From Marinicella marina (GTDB lineage: Bacteria > Pseudomonadota > Gammaproteobacteria > Xanthomonadales > Marinicellaceae): DNA of 64,000 nt. A program made the position numbers and the translations under genes. The notes under the pieces are model-generated. The model had not been told where the DNA came from. It ran no database searches and saw only the letters and a program-made list of their open reading frames with translations. This document shows positions 35,570 through 42,229 of the stretch, piece by piece. Where the stretch lies: NCBI RefSeq assembly GCF_030065545.1, contig NZ_JASJNC010000003.1:1-64000 (forward strand). Reading direction: 5' to 3'. Within the stretch, counting starts at the first letter, position 1; every line of letters starts with the position of its first letter.

Positions 35570-36600
35570 CATTCATTCTCCTGGGCATCTCTCGCCCTTA
35601 ATAGTTCATTATCATTAGTTTCTACATAAATCTGTGTAGTCGTGATAGACGCATGTCCTAACCAGTCCATCACAAAGGCCACAGAATAACCTTGGTTCAA
35701 TAAAGCCTTAGCCTTAGTGTGTCGCATAGAATAAGCAGTGAACTTAGGGTTATCCATCTGCCCTAAAGCCTTCCTACCTTTGTCAAACTGTGCCCTATAA
35801 GAGCTACCAGTTACATTCAAGAAAGGACGTACCTCTCCACGGTTCAATCTGACCAACTTATCCATCAAGGCTCTCTTGACAGGTATAGTTCTCGCCTTAC
35901 CTCCTTTAGAGTCCTCAAGTTTCAATGCAGCATCAATGGTATCCAGCTCATCCCCTGTGAGATTAATTAGCTCACTAGGACGACAACCAGTGTCCCATAA
36001 GACTAGAAAGAACACCTCATGTTCGTAGTCTGTGCAGTGCTGGAGGATCACCTGGAATTCAGCTGCTGTCATGGTCTGTCGGTGTCCTCTCATCTTCTCT
36101 CGATACTGAGGGATATAAGGCACTTTGTCTATCTCTTCCCATGAATGACAAGCAACATTTAAGGTACGCTTAAGCACTGATGTCTTACGGTTTATGGTGG
36201 CATCTGAGTTCCCTAAGTCGTCTCTGAGATACTCAATGTAATCATTTATCCATGAGGATGTTATGTCCTTTAGGAGAGTATCAGACCCAAACCAATCTTC
36301 AATAGCCTTGGCTTGTTGTCTCCTTTTACGGTGGTCTTTTTGCTTATGCCATTCATTTTTCCACATCTTATTGAATGCCTGACCAATTGAAATAGAGCCT
36401 TTCTGAGGCTTTGATTCTCTCTTAAGGTAGGATAGGTGCTCCTCTAGGATAATCATGGCCTCAGGAAGGTCTGAAGTGCCTGTACGCTTGAATTTGCGTA
36501 TGCCTTCATCAGTATAGAACCTACCAAGGATTAAATCTCCATCATAGTAGCCAATTTTAATCTGCCAAGGTTGTACCCTTGGTTTTCTCTTTGCTTTCAT
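35569..36600 (-). CDS. int: Tyrosine-recombinase integrase
   Basis: A 343-residue site-specific recombinase that would insert and excise the prophage at tRNA-Phe. The SAM-like N-terminal core-binding domain (about 65-170) precedes the catalytic domain. The active site has Arg in LWDTGCRPSELINLTGDEL (near 206), His-x-x-Arg-type TAYSMRHTKAKALLNQG (near 295), GH in DWLGHASITTTQIYVE, with the Tyr nucleophile in that last segment. It is the last large gene before attL, preceded by a wHTH gene that overlaps it by 4 bp, all driven from a good promoter at 36942-36970. Confidence 0.95.
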   Translation of the reverse strand: MKAKRKPRVQPWQIKIGYYDGDLILGRFYTDEGIRKFKRTGTSDLPEAMIILEEHLSYLKRESKPQKGSISIGQAFNKMWKNEWHKQKDHRKRRQQAKAIEDWFGSDTLLKDITSSWINDYIEYLRDDLGNSDATINRKTSVLKRTLNVACHSWEEIDKVPYIPQYREKMRGHRQTMTAAEFQVILQHCTDYEHEVFFLVLWDTGCRPSELINLTGDELDTIDAALKLEDSKGGKARTIPVKRALMDKLVRLNRGEVRPFLNVTGSSYRAQFDKGRKALGQMDNPKFTAYSMRHTKAKALLNQGYSVAFVMDWLGHASITTTQIYVETNDNELLRARDAQENE

Positions 36601-36914
36601 ATTGTTTCTATAAACTCCTTACCTTTTTCTGTTATGGTTATTATGTTAGATGACAGGTTCATGTAGTCCTGTTTTATGTCTAACATCCCAAAGCCTTCTC
36701 GTTTCCGATAGCTGTCATACTTACTATACATCCTAAGATGTTTTGAACCTGCCGCTACCCTTAAGTTAGACTTCTCAATTATAGTAGTTTGATCGGCTCC
36801 ATCATTCTCATAGGCCACTAAGAATATGATGATCTGTTGTGCGGTCATGCTACTCTTGAGTCCCTGGAATTTCTTTAATGTCTTAATGACATTTAATCGC
36901 TCTTTATGTGTCAC
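36597..36914 (-). CDS. Winged-helix DNA-binding protein
   Basis: A 105-residue protein starting at GTG 36914, preceded by AGAGGAG at seven bases. The middle resembles a MarR-type winged helix: SSMTAQQIIIFLVAYENDGADQTTIIEKSNLRVAAGSKHL, followed by a wing with ITITEKGKEFI at the C terminus. It overlaps the integrase start by 4 bp. It could be a regulator of integration, lysogeny or excision. No repressor family is identified. Confidence 0.7.
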   Translation of the reverse strand: MTHKERLNVIKTLKKFQGLKSSMTAQQIIIFLVAYENDGADQTTIIEKSNLRVAAGSKHLRMYSKYDSYRKREGFGMLDIKQDYMNLSSNIITITEKGKEFIETI

Positions 36915-36941
36915 ACTTACACTCCTCTAAAAGATTCACAC

Positions 36942-36970
36942 TTTATAACATAAATTATCTTCCTTGACAA
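36942..36970 (-). promoter_or_regulatory. Sigma70 promoter for the int operon
   Basis: The minus strand has TTGTCA (36965-36970), a 17-bp spacer and TATAAA (36942-36947), about 25 bp before the GTG start of the wHTH gene. This is close to the consensus and would let host RNA polymerase express wHTH-int even in the lysogen. Confidence 0.6.
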
Positions 36971-37031
36971 ACTATCGGGAATGTAGATGTCTTATTGATT
37001 GTTGTTATTTCACCTCGAATTTAGTTGTTTG

Positions 37032-37241
37032 TTATCTCTGAGTAGATAGGAATTCATTGGCTGCTCTCCTTTCATCACTACAGATGGTGTAATCATTATC
37101 TGAACTATATTCTACTGTAGGGATTTCCCAATCTAAGGCATCCATTATTTCTAAGTATAAATCGACGGCCATATTTTTGGTTAATCTTTTATTTTGAATC
37201 GCTCTGTTAAAAACAACTAAAAGGTTTCTATGCGCACTCAT
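37032..37241 (-). CDS. Hypothetical early phage protein
   Basis: A 69-residue protein, helical at its N terminus (LVVFNRAIQNKRLTKNMAVDLYLEIMDALDW). The start overlaps the stop of the upstream gene by 1 bp (TAATG). It is the last gene of the coupled early block before the int promoter. Family not recognised. Confidence 0.6.
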   Translation of the reverse strand: MSAHRNLLVVFNRAIQNKRLTKNMAVDLYLEIMDALDWEIPTVEYSSDNDYTICSDERRAANEFLSTQR

Positions 37242-37501
37242 TAAACATCCTCCTGAAAAATAGGTGTGAATATATAGCTATGGTTCATGGTTTTTATCTG
37301 TACTTTCTCACCATGTTTTAAAGAAATTATTTTATCTTCTTTATTCGCATCACCTGCTACAGATAAAGCCTTTCTAATTTGTTCCTCATTGACTGATTTT
37401 GATTGTAATAATACTCGACCAAGGCGTACCTCCACGACTGCTAAGTTTTTAGATTTATTACTTTTGTACTTTTCCTGCTCTGTTGTCTCTGTGTTGCTCA
37501 T
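37241..37501 (-). CDS. Hypothetical early phage protein
   Basis: An 86-residue basic protein: a charged N terminus (TETTEQEKYKSNKSK), then VVEVRLGRVLLQSKSVNEEQIRKAL and a short beta-like tail. It is coupled to the 69-residue gene downstream and follows the next gene upstream after 9 bp. Family not recognised. Confidence 0.6.
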   Translation of the reverse strand: MSNTETTEQEKYKSNKSKNLAVVEVRLGRVLLQSKSVNEEQIRKALSVAGDANKEDKIISLKHGEKVQIKTMNHSYIFTPIFQEDV

Positions 37502-37510
37502 TTTATAATC

Positions 37511-37891
37511 CTATAAATTCCAATGAATTATCATATCTGGATTGTTACTATATGAGCCGCCACAAGCGCCAAAAGGGTTAGCCACTCTATGCTCTCGCAA
37601 TCTACTCCCCCTGTTTGCCTTACGCAGTTCCCACCATTCGCGCTCTTGTTGTGCTTTTGTTTTCTTCTCAAAGTCCTTAGCGTGTTCTATGGTGTACATA
37701 GGTTCGACATCTTGGTTATCAGTTAAATGAAGACTGTAACCAGTGTTATCAGCCCTGAAGCATTTAAGACCCACTGGATGTCCTGACAGTAGACCATTGC
37801 GAATCGCTTTGACAATTGTACGCCTGTTAGGCGCCTTGATGGTTATATATGTTGTTGTGTCGAATTCTGACAGTAGTGTGAATGTTCTCAT
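37511..37891 (-). CDS. Hypothetical early phage protein
   Basis: A 126-residue protein with an N-terminal beta/alpha part (TYITIKAPNRRTIVKAIRNGLLSGHPVGLKCF), then a Lys/Glu/Arg/Trp-rich helix (KKTKAQQEREWWELRKANRG) and a Gly/Asn-rich tail. The start overlaps the upstream stop (ATGA). Family not recognised. Confidence 0.6.
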   Translation of the reverse strand: MRTFTLLSEFDTTTYITIKAPNRRTIVKAIRNGLLSGHPVGLKCFRADNTGYSLHLTDNQDVEPMYTIEHAKDFEKKTKAQQEREWWELRKANRGSRLREHRVANPFGACGGSYSNNPDMIIHWNL

Positions 37892-38124
37892 GTTGTTAGC
37901 TCCTTATGTAGTCTACGACCTAAGTCGATTATTAGTTTTGCTGTGTCCATTCCTTTCTTTTGATTGTCTTCTGTGAGGCCATAAGCATCTGCAAAGCCTC
38001 CAAGTGTTAGAAAGTCGTTGAAGTACTCAAGATAGCAGTCAATCAAGTCTTGAATGGTTAAAGCTCGAATTTTGTTGAAGTCACTGCCTATGGCGTTAAG
38101 TTTGAATATTGTTTCTTTGTTCAT
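37888..38124 (-). CDS. Hypothetical early phage protein
   Basis: A 78-residue helical protein (IRALTIQDLIDCYLEYFNDFLTLGGF, MDTAKLIIDLGRRLHKEL). It overlaps both neighbours by 4 bp (ATGA), so it is part of a continuous coupled translation run. Family not recognised. Confidence 0.6.
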   Translation of the reverse strand: MNKETIFKLNAIGSDFNKIRALTIQDLIDCYLEYFNDFLTLGGFADAYGLTEDNQKKGMDTAKLIIDLGRRLHKELTT

Positions 38125-38315
38125 TGGTTCACCTCGAATTTGTCTATAAAAATGCGGTCTGTGGTCACTCTAATCCATCTATCCTCTTGGATAATCTCGC
38201 ATGTGGTTGCGGCGCAATTTGGGCAGCCTATAATTGGTGTGTAATAGATTTGGCCGTCTATGGTTGTATAGTAATCATTGGTTACTGCTGTTATTAATAG
38301 GATTAATAGTTTCAT
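38121..38315 (-). CDS. Small exported or lipobox-less CxxC phage protein
   Basis: A 64-residue protein with a hydrophobic N terminus (MKLLILLITAVTN), then a CPNC motif near residue 31 and another Cys at about 38. It may be exported or membrane-tethered and able to bind metal or form a disulfide. It overlaps both neighbours by ATGA. Family not recognised. Confidence 0.55.
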   Translation of the reverse strand: MKLLILLITAVTNDYYTTIDGQIYYTPIIGCPNCAATTCEIIQEDRWIRVTTDRIFIDKFEVNQ

Positions 38316-38491
38316 GATTCTGTTACCTCAATTTTGCCAATGGTGTTCCCGTTGTAGTCTTTAATTGTTCTATAATCAGGATCGACAACGCTGGTATAAT
38401 CAAGGGCTTTTTCAATGGCTCGCTTGACTTCAAACAGCGGATCAAAATCAAAAGCCGAATTGTCTGTGTTTAGTTCGATTTTAATATTCAT
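38312..38491 (-). CDS. Small acidic phage protein
   Basis: A 59-residue protein that is below common ORF-length cut-offs. It is acidic and begins MNIKIELNTDNSAFDFDP, ending NTIGKIEVTES. Its ATG lies in the stop of the 52-residue gene upstream, and its own TGA lies in the ATG of the gene downstream, the same ATGA coupling seen throughout the block. Function unknown. Confidence 0.6.
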   Translation of the reverse strand: MNIKIELNTDNSAFDFDPLFEVKRAIEKALDYTSVVDPDYRTIKDYNGNTIGKIEVTES

Positions 38492-38646
38492 GGTTTTGTT
38501 ACCTCTTTAATTGAGTTATAGCCTTGCATGTACCATTTAAACCATGCTGAATGCTCCAATGCTTCTGGTGTTGGTTCATGTCCGTTTTGTTTGTCTTGCT
38601 TCCCTTGTTTGGTCGCTAATGCTTTTGTTCTTTTGTAGTTACTCAT
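38488..38646 (-). CDS. Small phage protein resembling ribosome modulation factor
   Basis: A 52-residue protein with start preceded by CGGAGTAAACAAC. The layout, basic N terminus with KALATKQGKQDKQNG then a Pro-rich turn and AWFKWYMQGYNS, resembles the RMF family (A/G-rich QG, P, then W-x-x-GW/Y-x-G), which dimerises ribosomes in E. coli. The match is by eye and partial. A phage protein of this type could bind host ribosomes. It is coupled to the 59-residue gene downstream. Confidence 0.55.
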   Translation of the reverse strand: MSNYKRTKALATKQGKQDKQNGHEPTPEALEHSAWFKWYMQGYNSIKEVTKP

Positions 38647-38650
38647 GTTG

Positions 38651-38685
38651 TTTACTCCGATATTATATTTAATTAGATAGTGTTA
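38651..38685 (-). repeat. Early-gene leader repeat, copy 1
   Basis: A 35-bp sequence, reading on the minus strand TAACACTATCTAATTAAA then TATAATATCGGAGTAAA, identical but for one base to 39894-39928. It starts just after the stop of the gene at 38687 and ends at the ribosome-binding site of the 52-residue gene. TATAAT is a good -10, with no strong -35. It is a repeated leader or promoter element. Confidence 0.6.
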
Positions 38686-38686
38686 A

Positions 38687-39130
38687 TTAATCCTGAAGAC
38701 ACTCAATGGCTTTATACTGCTTCACCATGTCCGCCTCATCTTCATTTTCTAACTGAATGTCACCAATTGCCTCATGCAAATCTGATTCAATTGAATTCCA
38801 CCACTCCCAACACTCTTGTTCTATGTAGAGATATATAGCAGTCATACCACTGTTTTGTGTGGCTTGTCCATCTAACCCAGCGTTCTCAAAGGCTTCGATG
38901 AAGTCATGTTTGTAGAGATACCAAAGGCCATCAATCTCATAGTAGTAGATGGGTGTGTTGCTGTACACAATCTGATGTAAGCGCCCATCATAATCAATGT
39001 CATTTGATAGACATAAATCGTCCGTATCTGGGTTCTCAATCATATATTCAATGATGTACTCTTTTAACTCGCTGATTGCTTGGTCTACTCGTTCTTGTAG
39101 TGTGTCGTTTATTTCAATTGTTCTTTTCAT
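38687..39130 (-). CDS. Hypothetical acidic early phage protein
   Basis: A 147-residue, strongly acidic protein (EYMIENPDTDDLCLSNDIDYDG, WEWWNSIESDLHEA, ENEDEADMV). The start overlaps the stop of the gene at 39127 (ATGA). Acidic phage early proteins sometimes mimic DNA to block restriction or host RNA polymerase, but that is a guess. No family is recognised. Confidence 0.65.
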   Translation of the reverse strand: MKRTIEINDTLQERVDQAISELKEYIIEYMIENPDTDDLCLSNDIDYDGRLHQIVYSNTPIYYYEIDGLWYLYKHDFIEAFENAGLDGQATQNSGMTAIYLYIEQECWEWWNSIESDLHEAIGDIQLENEDEADMVKQYKAIECLQD

Positions 39131-39711
39131 GCTGCTATCTCCTCAAAAAATTCATGACTTACTTCATGTATTAAGTCCAAAACGTTATCTTCAAACTCCT
39201 TTTGAATGTCCGCAAAAAATCCCCCATGATAAGCATCCCAATAGTTTATAAAGGCTGCTATGGCTCTCTCTTCCCTAGAATTTGCTTGTACCAGCCAATC
39301 AACAGCGTTATTTGGCGTGAATGAAAAGAACCCATCATGACTGGTATAGTTATCCGTAAGGTATTGGTCAAATTGCGCATAATTAGCCTTAACAAGTGCT
39401 TTCATCTCATCTAAATCATAGGCCACAAGAAACTGAATGGAATCAGTAGTAAAGTTATACTCTCTTGGACTATGGATTTTTGCACCCTTCAAACCCTCAA
39501 ATTTGATTGATACCCCTGATGCTTCAAGGGTTCCGTAGTCTTCGATTGTTTCGTTGAATTTATCAGTGATATACTCCTTGTATGCGCCAAAGTTAAAACC
39601 TCGGTCATCATCATTCCATTCATCCATAAAATCTGGATCTATAAGGGTGCCATACATGCCAACACAAAGATGATTGATAAGGCTTGTATTTAGTGTTATT
39701 ACTGTTTTCAT
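39127..39711 (-). CDS. Conserved-type phage protein with SPREYNFTTD motif
   Basis: A 194-residue acidic protein. Its centre has KFEGLKGAKIHSPREYNFTTD, then NYTSHDGFFSF, a combination I recognise from phage and mobile-element proteins of unknown function. A helical C terminus (FINYWDAYHGGFFADIQ) completes it. It follows a 58-residue gene by one base and overlaps the next by ATGA. It is probably an early host-interaction protein. Confidence 0.65.
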   Translation of the reverse strand: MKTVITLNTSLINHLCVGMYGTLIDPDFMDEWNDDDRGFNFGAYKEYITDKFNETIEDYGTLEASGVSIKFEGLKGAKIHSPREYNFTTDSIQFLVAYDLDEMKALVKANYAQFDQYLTDNYTSHDGFFSFTPNNAVDWLVQANSREERAIAAFINYWDAYHGGFFADIQKEFEDNVLDLIHEVSHEFFEEIAA

Positions 39712-39712
39712 G

Positions 39713-39889
39713 TTATTTACTCCTCACCTCGCTTATTTTTACTTCTACCGCTTTGTACTTGTTATTCCCTACATACGACCTGTTCATGAAAATAGCTTTA
39801 TTTTCACATTTTTGCTTATCGCCTGTGACTGTCATAGGGCATAGGCCATACTCGATGTCTTTTACGCACCAGATTTTCACTTCGCTCAT
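39713..39889 (-). CDS. Small phage protein, paralog of the gene at 35232-35405
   Basis: A 58-residue protein from ATG 39889, preceded by TCGGAGTAAATAAA. N and C termini (SEVKIWCVKD; VEVKISEVRSK) match those of the 57-residue gene beside attL, while the middle is unrelated. It is the second of a paralogous pair that brackets the early gene block. Function unknown. Confidence 0.65.
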   Translation of the reverse strand: MSEVKIWCVKDIEYGLCPMTVTGDKQKCENKAIFMNRSYVGNNKYKAVEVKISEVRSK

Positions 39890-39893
39890 TTTA

Positions 39894-39928
39894 TTTACTC
39901 CGATATTATATTTTATTAGATAGTGTTA
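39894..39928 (-). repeat. Early-gene leader repeat, copy 2
   Basis: Second copy of the 35-bp leader at 38651-38685, one mismatch. It precedes the 58-residue gene and ends in the same CGGAGTAAA ribosome-binding sequence. A likely -10 (TATAAT) is included. Confidence 0.6.
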
Positions 39929-39930
39929 GA

Positions 39931-40017
39931 TTAAGAAAAAGCGACAACAATAGTCATAACTAAAGTAAATCCGATTGTTGATGCTTTAATGATTGCGTTG
40001 TAATCTAAGTATTTCAT
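39931..40017 (-). CDS. Tiny membrane protein
   Basis: A 28-residue open frame (MKYLDYNAIIKASTIGFTLVMT... ending in VVAFS) with CGGAGAAACAAC before the ATG. Its second half is one hydrophobic helix. It sits just downstream of a strong promoter (40063-40091). It is plausible as a small membrane-acting early protein but too short for certainty. Confidence 0.45.
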   Translation of the reverse strand: MKYLDYNAIIKASTIGFTLVMTIVVAFS

Positions 40018-40062
40018 GTTGTTTCTCCGATTTGTTGTTTGTTGTTTCTAGTTGATGATTGT

Positions 40063-40091
40063 ATCTTATAGGATATTATTTAGTGATGCAA
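40063..40091 (-). promoter_or_regulatory. Host sigma70-type early promoter, copy 2
   Basis: TTGCAT (40086-40091), 17-bp spacer, TAAGAT (40063-40068) on the minus strand. The surrounding sequence from about 40052 to 40095 is nearly identical to the promoter at 40580-40608. It overlaps the end of the gene at 40076 and would drive the 28-residue gene and the early block beyond. Confidence 0.65.
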
Positions 40092-40543
40092 GTATTATTT
40101 ACTCTAAATTCACCGTTTTCTTTAAAATAGTAATCATTAGCTTCAAGCATCTCTGTCAAACCTTCATCGCTATAGACATATTCAGTTGAATCGTGTAGGA
40201 TTTTAAGACAGTGACTGCCAAGCTCTCTGTTAATCAATCCCTTAATAACTTCATAATCCCAAAAGCAACCAGTTAAAGGGTACTCCTCTATTTTTTCATT
40301 TAGCTCTTTAAGTGCTTCTCTATTATAATCAGTGATTGAAATAAATTCACCTCTATCTGGTACTTGGCTTATGCCGTAATCTAAACTACCTCCAATGTTA
40401 CTAACTAAAGCCTTTAGACTTTTGATTAACTCATCAACTTCATATTGATTTAAATCATGCCAGTTATCTCGAACCCAATTAAAAACAGCGTCTTTATTAG
40501 GGTGCTCATTGATACTATAGATATTATATGTGACTGTTTGCAT
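40076..40543 (-). CDS. Hypothetical early phage protein
   Basis: A 155-residue acidic protein. Features: NEHPNKDAVFNWVRDNWHDLNQYEVDE near the N terminus, DYGISQVPDRGEFISITDY in the middle and STEYVYSDEGLTEMLEANDYYF towards the end. I recognise this kind of layout from T7-like early proteins of unknown function. It is preceded by the early promoter copy 1 and a CGGAGTTAATAAA ribosome-binding site. Confidence 0.65.
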   Translation of the reverse strand: MQTVTYNIYSINEHPNKDAVFNWVRDNWHDLNQYEVDELIKSLKALVSNIGGSLDYGISQVPDRGEFISITDYNREALKELNEKIEEYPLTGCFWDYEVIKGLINRELGSHCLKILHDSTEYVYSDEGLTEMLEANDYYFKENGEFRVNNTCITK

Positions 40544-40579
40544 TTTATTAACTCCGATTAATATTTAATTGATGATTGT

Positions 40580-40608
40580 ATCTTATAGGATATTGATTAG
40601 TGATGCAA
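40580..40608 (-). promoter_or_regulatory. Host sigma70-type early promoter, copy 1
   Basis: TTGCAT (40603-40608), 17-bp spacer, TAAGAT (40580-40585) on the minus strand. The 40570-40613 sequence repeats that at 40052-40095. It would drive the 155-residue gene at once. Confidence 0.65.
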
Positions 40609-40631
40609 GTCATATTTGAAAATAAATGCAA

Positions 40632-40814
40632 TTAATTGATAAAAACAGCTACTCTTATAATGTTTAATAGGGATATTATTAATATCAGTGAGTAGACAGT
40701 ACCTTTTATAATGGTGTGTGATTGTTTCTTATCGGATATGGTGAGCATTGTTATCTTGTAGGCTGAGAAGGCCATTAATAGCATGTAAATGAATAGATAA
40801 GTGCCTAAGGACAT
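40632..40814 (-). CDS. Small membrane protein
   Basis: A 60-residue protein with two hydrophobic helices (about 4-23 and 36-58). There is no Shine-Dalgarno before the first ATG. It is the most upstream of the leftward early genes. Family not recognised. Confidence 0.45.
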   Translation of the reverse strand: MSLGTYLFIYMLLMAFSAYKITMLTISDKKQSHTIIKGTVYSLILIISLLNIIRVAVFIN

Positions 40815-40945
40815 TATTAATTGTTAAATAAATTGAAATGAATACTAACTTTAAAAGTATGTGCTGTCTATTAATATGTCTAGATTCTCAAGGAATGAGA
40901 TTCAGATCAATAGAATGGATAAATTAATATTTCAAAGGGGATTTA

Positions 40946-41194
40946 ATGTTTAATGATTTAAAGAAGTGCAGTGGTTTGGTGGGTGTGCTTAATAGTGGTG
41001 TTGTGGATGATGTGGATTTTTTAGGGGCTTGTGAGATTCTTAAAGGATTGCTTGAGGATTTGATGTGTCTTGAGGATGTGATTGTGGTTGATGCGGTGGT
41101 TGATGTGATGATGGGATATGCAGATGTGAAAGGTTATGATGATGTATTTATGGTGCTGAGTGTAGTTAAGGGATGCGTGTGTTTGTTGGAATAG
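40946..41194 (+). CDS. Only rightward phage gene, candidate lysogeny-linked protein
   Basis: An 82-residue acidic, Val/Asp/Leu-rich protein (DDVDFLGACEILKGLLEDLM...). The ATG follows AAAGGGG at a good distance. It is the only phage gene of reasonable size transcribed against all others, divergent from the early block and downstream of nothing. No DNA-binding motif is visible and codon choice is rich in GTG/GAT, so it could also be a by-product of strand-biased composition. A terminator lies about 150 bp after it. Confidence 0.45.
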   Translation: MFNDLKKCSGLVGVLNSGVVDDVDFLGACEILKGLLEDLMCLEDVIVVDAVVDVMMGYADVKGYDDVFMVLSVVKGCVCLLE

Positions 41195-41345
41195 TGGTGT
41201 TTTGTACGGGTTCTGGTGGGTTCAATAGGGTCTGTACGTGCCTGGTGGTGTGTGATTACCTTGCTGATTCTAAAGTATTCACGTACGGCGCTTTATTTTG
41301 CGTACCATCTTGTACACAACACCATATTAGCCATCCATGAGCGAC

Positions 41346-41371
41346 AAAAAGCGAACGTTTGCTCGCTTTTT
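41346..41371. terminator. Symmetric bidirectional terminator
   Basis: AAAAAGCGA (41346-41354) pairs perfectly with TCGCTTTTT (41363-41371) around an 8-nt loop. Both strands give a stem followed by five Us. It would stop the rightward transcript of the 40946 gene and the leftward late transcript entering the early region. Confidence 0.7.
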
Positions 41372-41780
41372 AAGCAATAAAAGCCCCATTTAGGAGCTTG
41401 AGGGATTCTTAATCCCCGCCTTATCGCAGTGTTTATAGTGGTTTGGGTGATGATATGACAGTTAAATTGTCAATAATGATGGGTGAGGCCATGAGAAGAC
41501 CCCAAGGGGGGAAGTGGTTTTCGATTGTTATTTAATGTGGGGTACCACAAATTTATAATAAAAATAAGCCCTCAGGATCTTCCATGACCCTTCAGACTCT
41601 TTAGTCCATTCATAGACTTCGCAAGGACAGTGCGGAGCTATATGTTCAATTAGTCTATAGCAACTAGCCAGAACCACGTCTAGGACTTAATGAGAGGCTC
41701 CTCAGGGCATTATAGACCCTATAGGAACCCTAACGTACCAGTAGGACATTATATCCTCTTAGATACGCTTAGAATTAAAA

Positions 41781-41861
41781 TCACACCTACTACTTAAACA
41801 AAAGAAAGATAAGAAATCTAGGAGAGGTGTGAACATGTTGCCTCACGGCAAGAAGATTTAG
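41781..41861 (+). promoter_or_regulatory. Hairpin-flanked ribosome-binding site and 8-codon open frame
   Basis: TCACACCT (41781-41788) pairs with AGGTGTGA (41825-41832). The second arm lies directly between a strong AGGAG and ATG at 41835, which starts the eight-codon frame MLPHGKKI ending in TAG at 41861. The arrangement resembles a leader whose initiation is controlled by RNA structure. It is on the strand opposite to the late genes, and its relevance is uncertain. Confidence 0.35.
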
Positions 41862-41946
41862 TTATATATACATAGATCCTTCTATGTAATCGTGGAAGCC
41901 TTCTATGAGGCCATAGTCATCATCTAATGTTATATCCCAAAATTCA

Positions 41947-42147
41947 TCATTCATCAGTATCATCATATAATTTCTCCACTTCTTCGTAGATTTGATCTAC
42001 TAAAAACACCGCAGCTTTGGCAGTCCTACAGATTTCAGCTGATCCTACATTTAATCGACCTCTTAATATAGAAGCAGCTATCTGAACTGCCTGACTACGT
42101 ATAGTTTCCTTTGGTATTTCAAACTCACATGGTGTCTCTTCATTCAT
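41947..42147 (-). CDS. Hypothetical late phage protein
   Basis: A 66-residue protein from ATG 42147 (the frame is open to 42162). It is helical: IPKETIRSQAVQIAASILRGRL and VFLVDQIYEEVEKLYDD. The ATG lies within the end of the 29-residue gene. Position after the terminase corresponds to the T7 19.x genes. Family not recognised. Confidence 0.6.
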   Translation of the reverse strand: MNEETPCEFEIPKETIRSQAVQIAASILRGRLNVGSAEICRTAKAAVFLVDQIYEEVEKLYDDTDE

Positions 42148-42229
42148 CAGTATCACTCCCATAAGCTATTAAGAATAAGCCCATTCCCATTAGTAAGAAT
42201 AGACCTGTAATGAACGTGAAGATCATCAT
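42140..42229 (-). CDS. Tiny single-helix membrane protein
   Basis: A 29-residue product (MMIFTFITGLFLLMGMGLFL..., ending GSDTDE) made almost entirely of one membrane helix. The ATG overlaps the upstream stop by 4 bp. It looks like a holin-sized or membrane-disruptive peptide. A longer 89-residue reading in the same frame, starting at 42409, is rejected because the true upstream gene occupies another frame. Confidence 0.5.
   Translation of the reverse strand: MMIFTFITGLFLLMGMGLFLIAYGSDTDE

Larger units (their letters stand above)
41195..41946. other. Phage non-coding region, probable virion end region
   Basis: This 750-bp stretch separates the early genes from the end of the late genes. It contains a symmetric terminator (41346-41371), a GGGATT-CTT-AATCCC hairpin near 41402-41417, an unusual cluster of five GTAC-containing sites (41204-41320), and short rightward frames (41455-41535, 26 codons; 41835-41861, 8 codons with a strong ribosome-binding site). 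In T7 the DNA ends lie at exactly this point between gene 19.5 and the early promoters. Terminal repeats are not visible in single copy. Confidence 0.5.

Noticed and set aside
41455-41535. 26-codon rightward frame (MTVKLSIMM...)
   Set aside because: Weak or absent Shine-Dalgarno and too short to support as a gene; noted only within the intergenic description.
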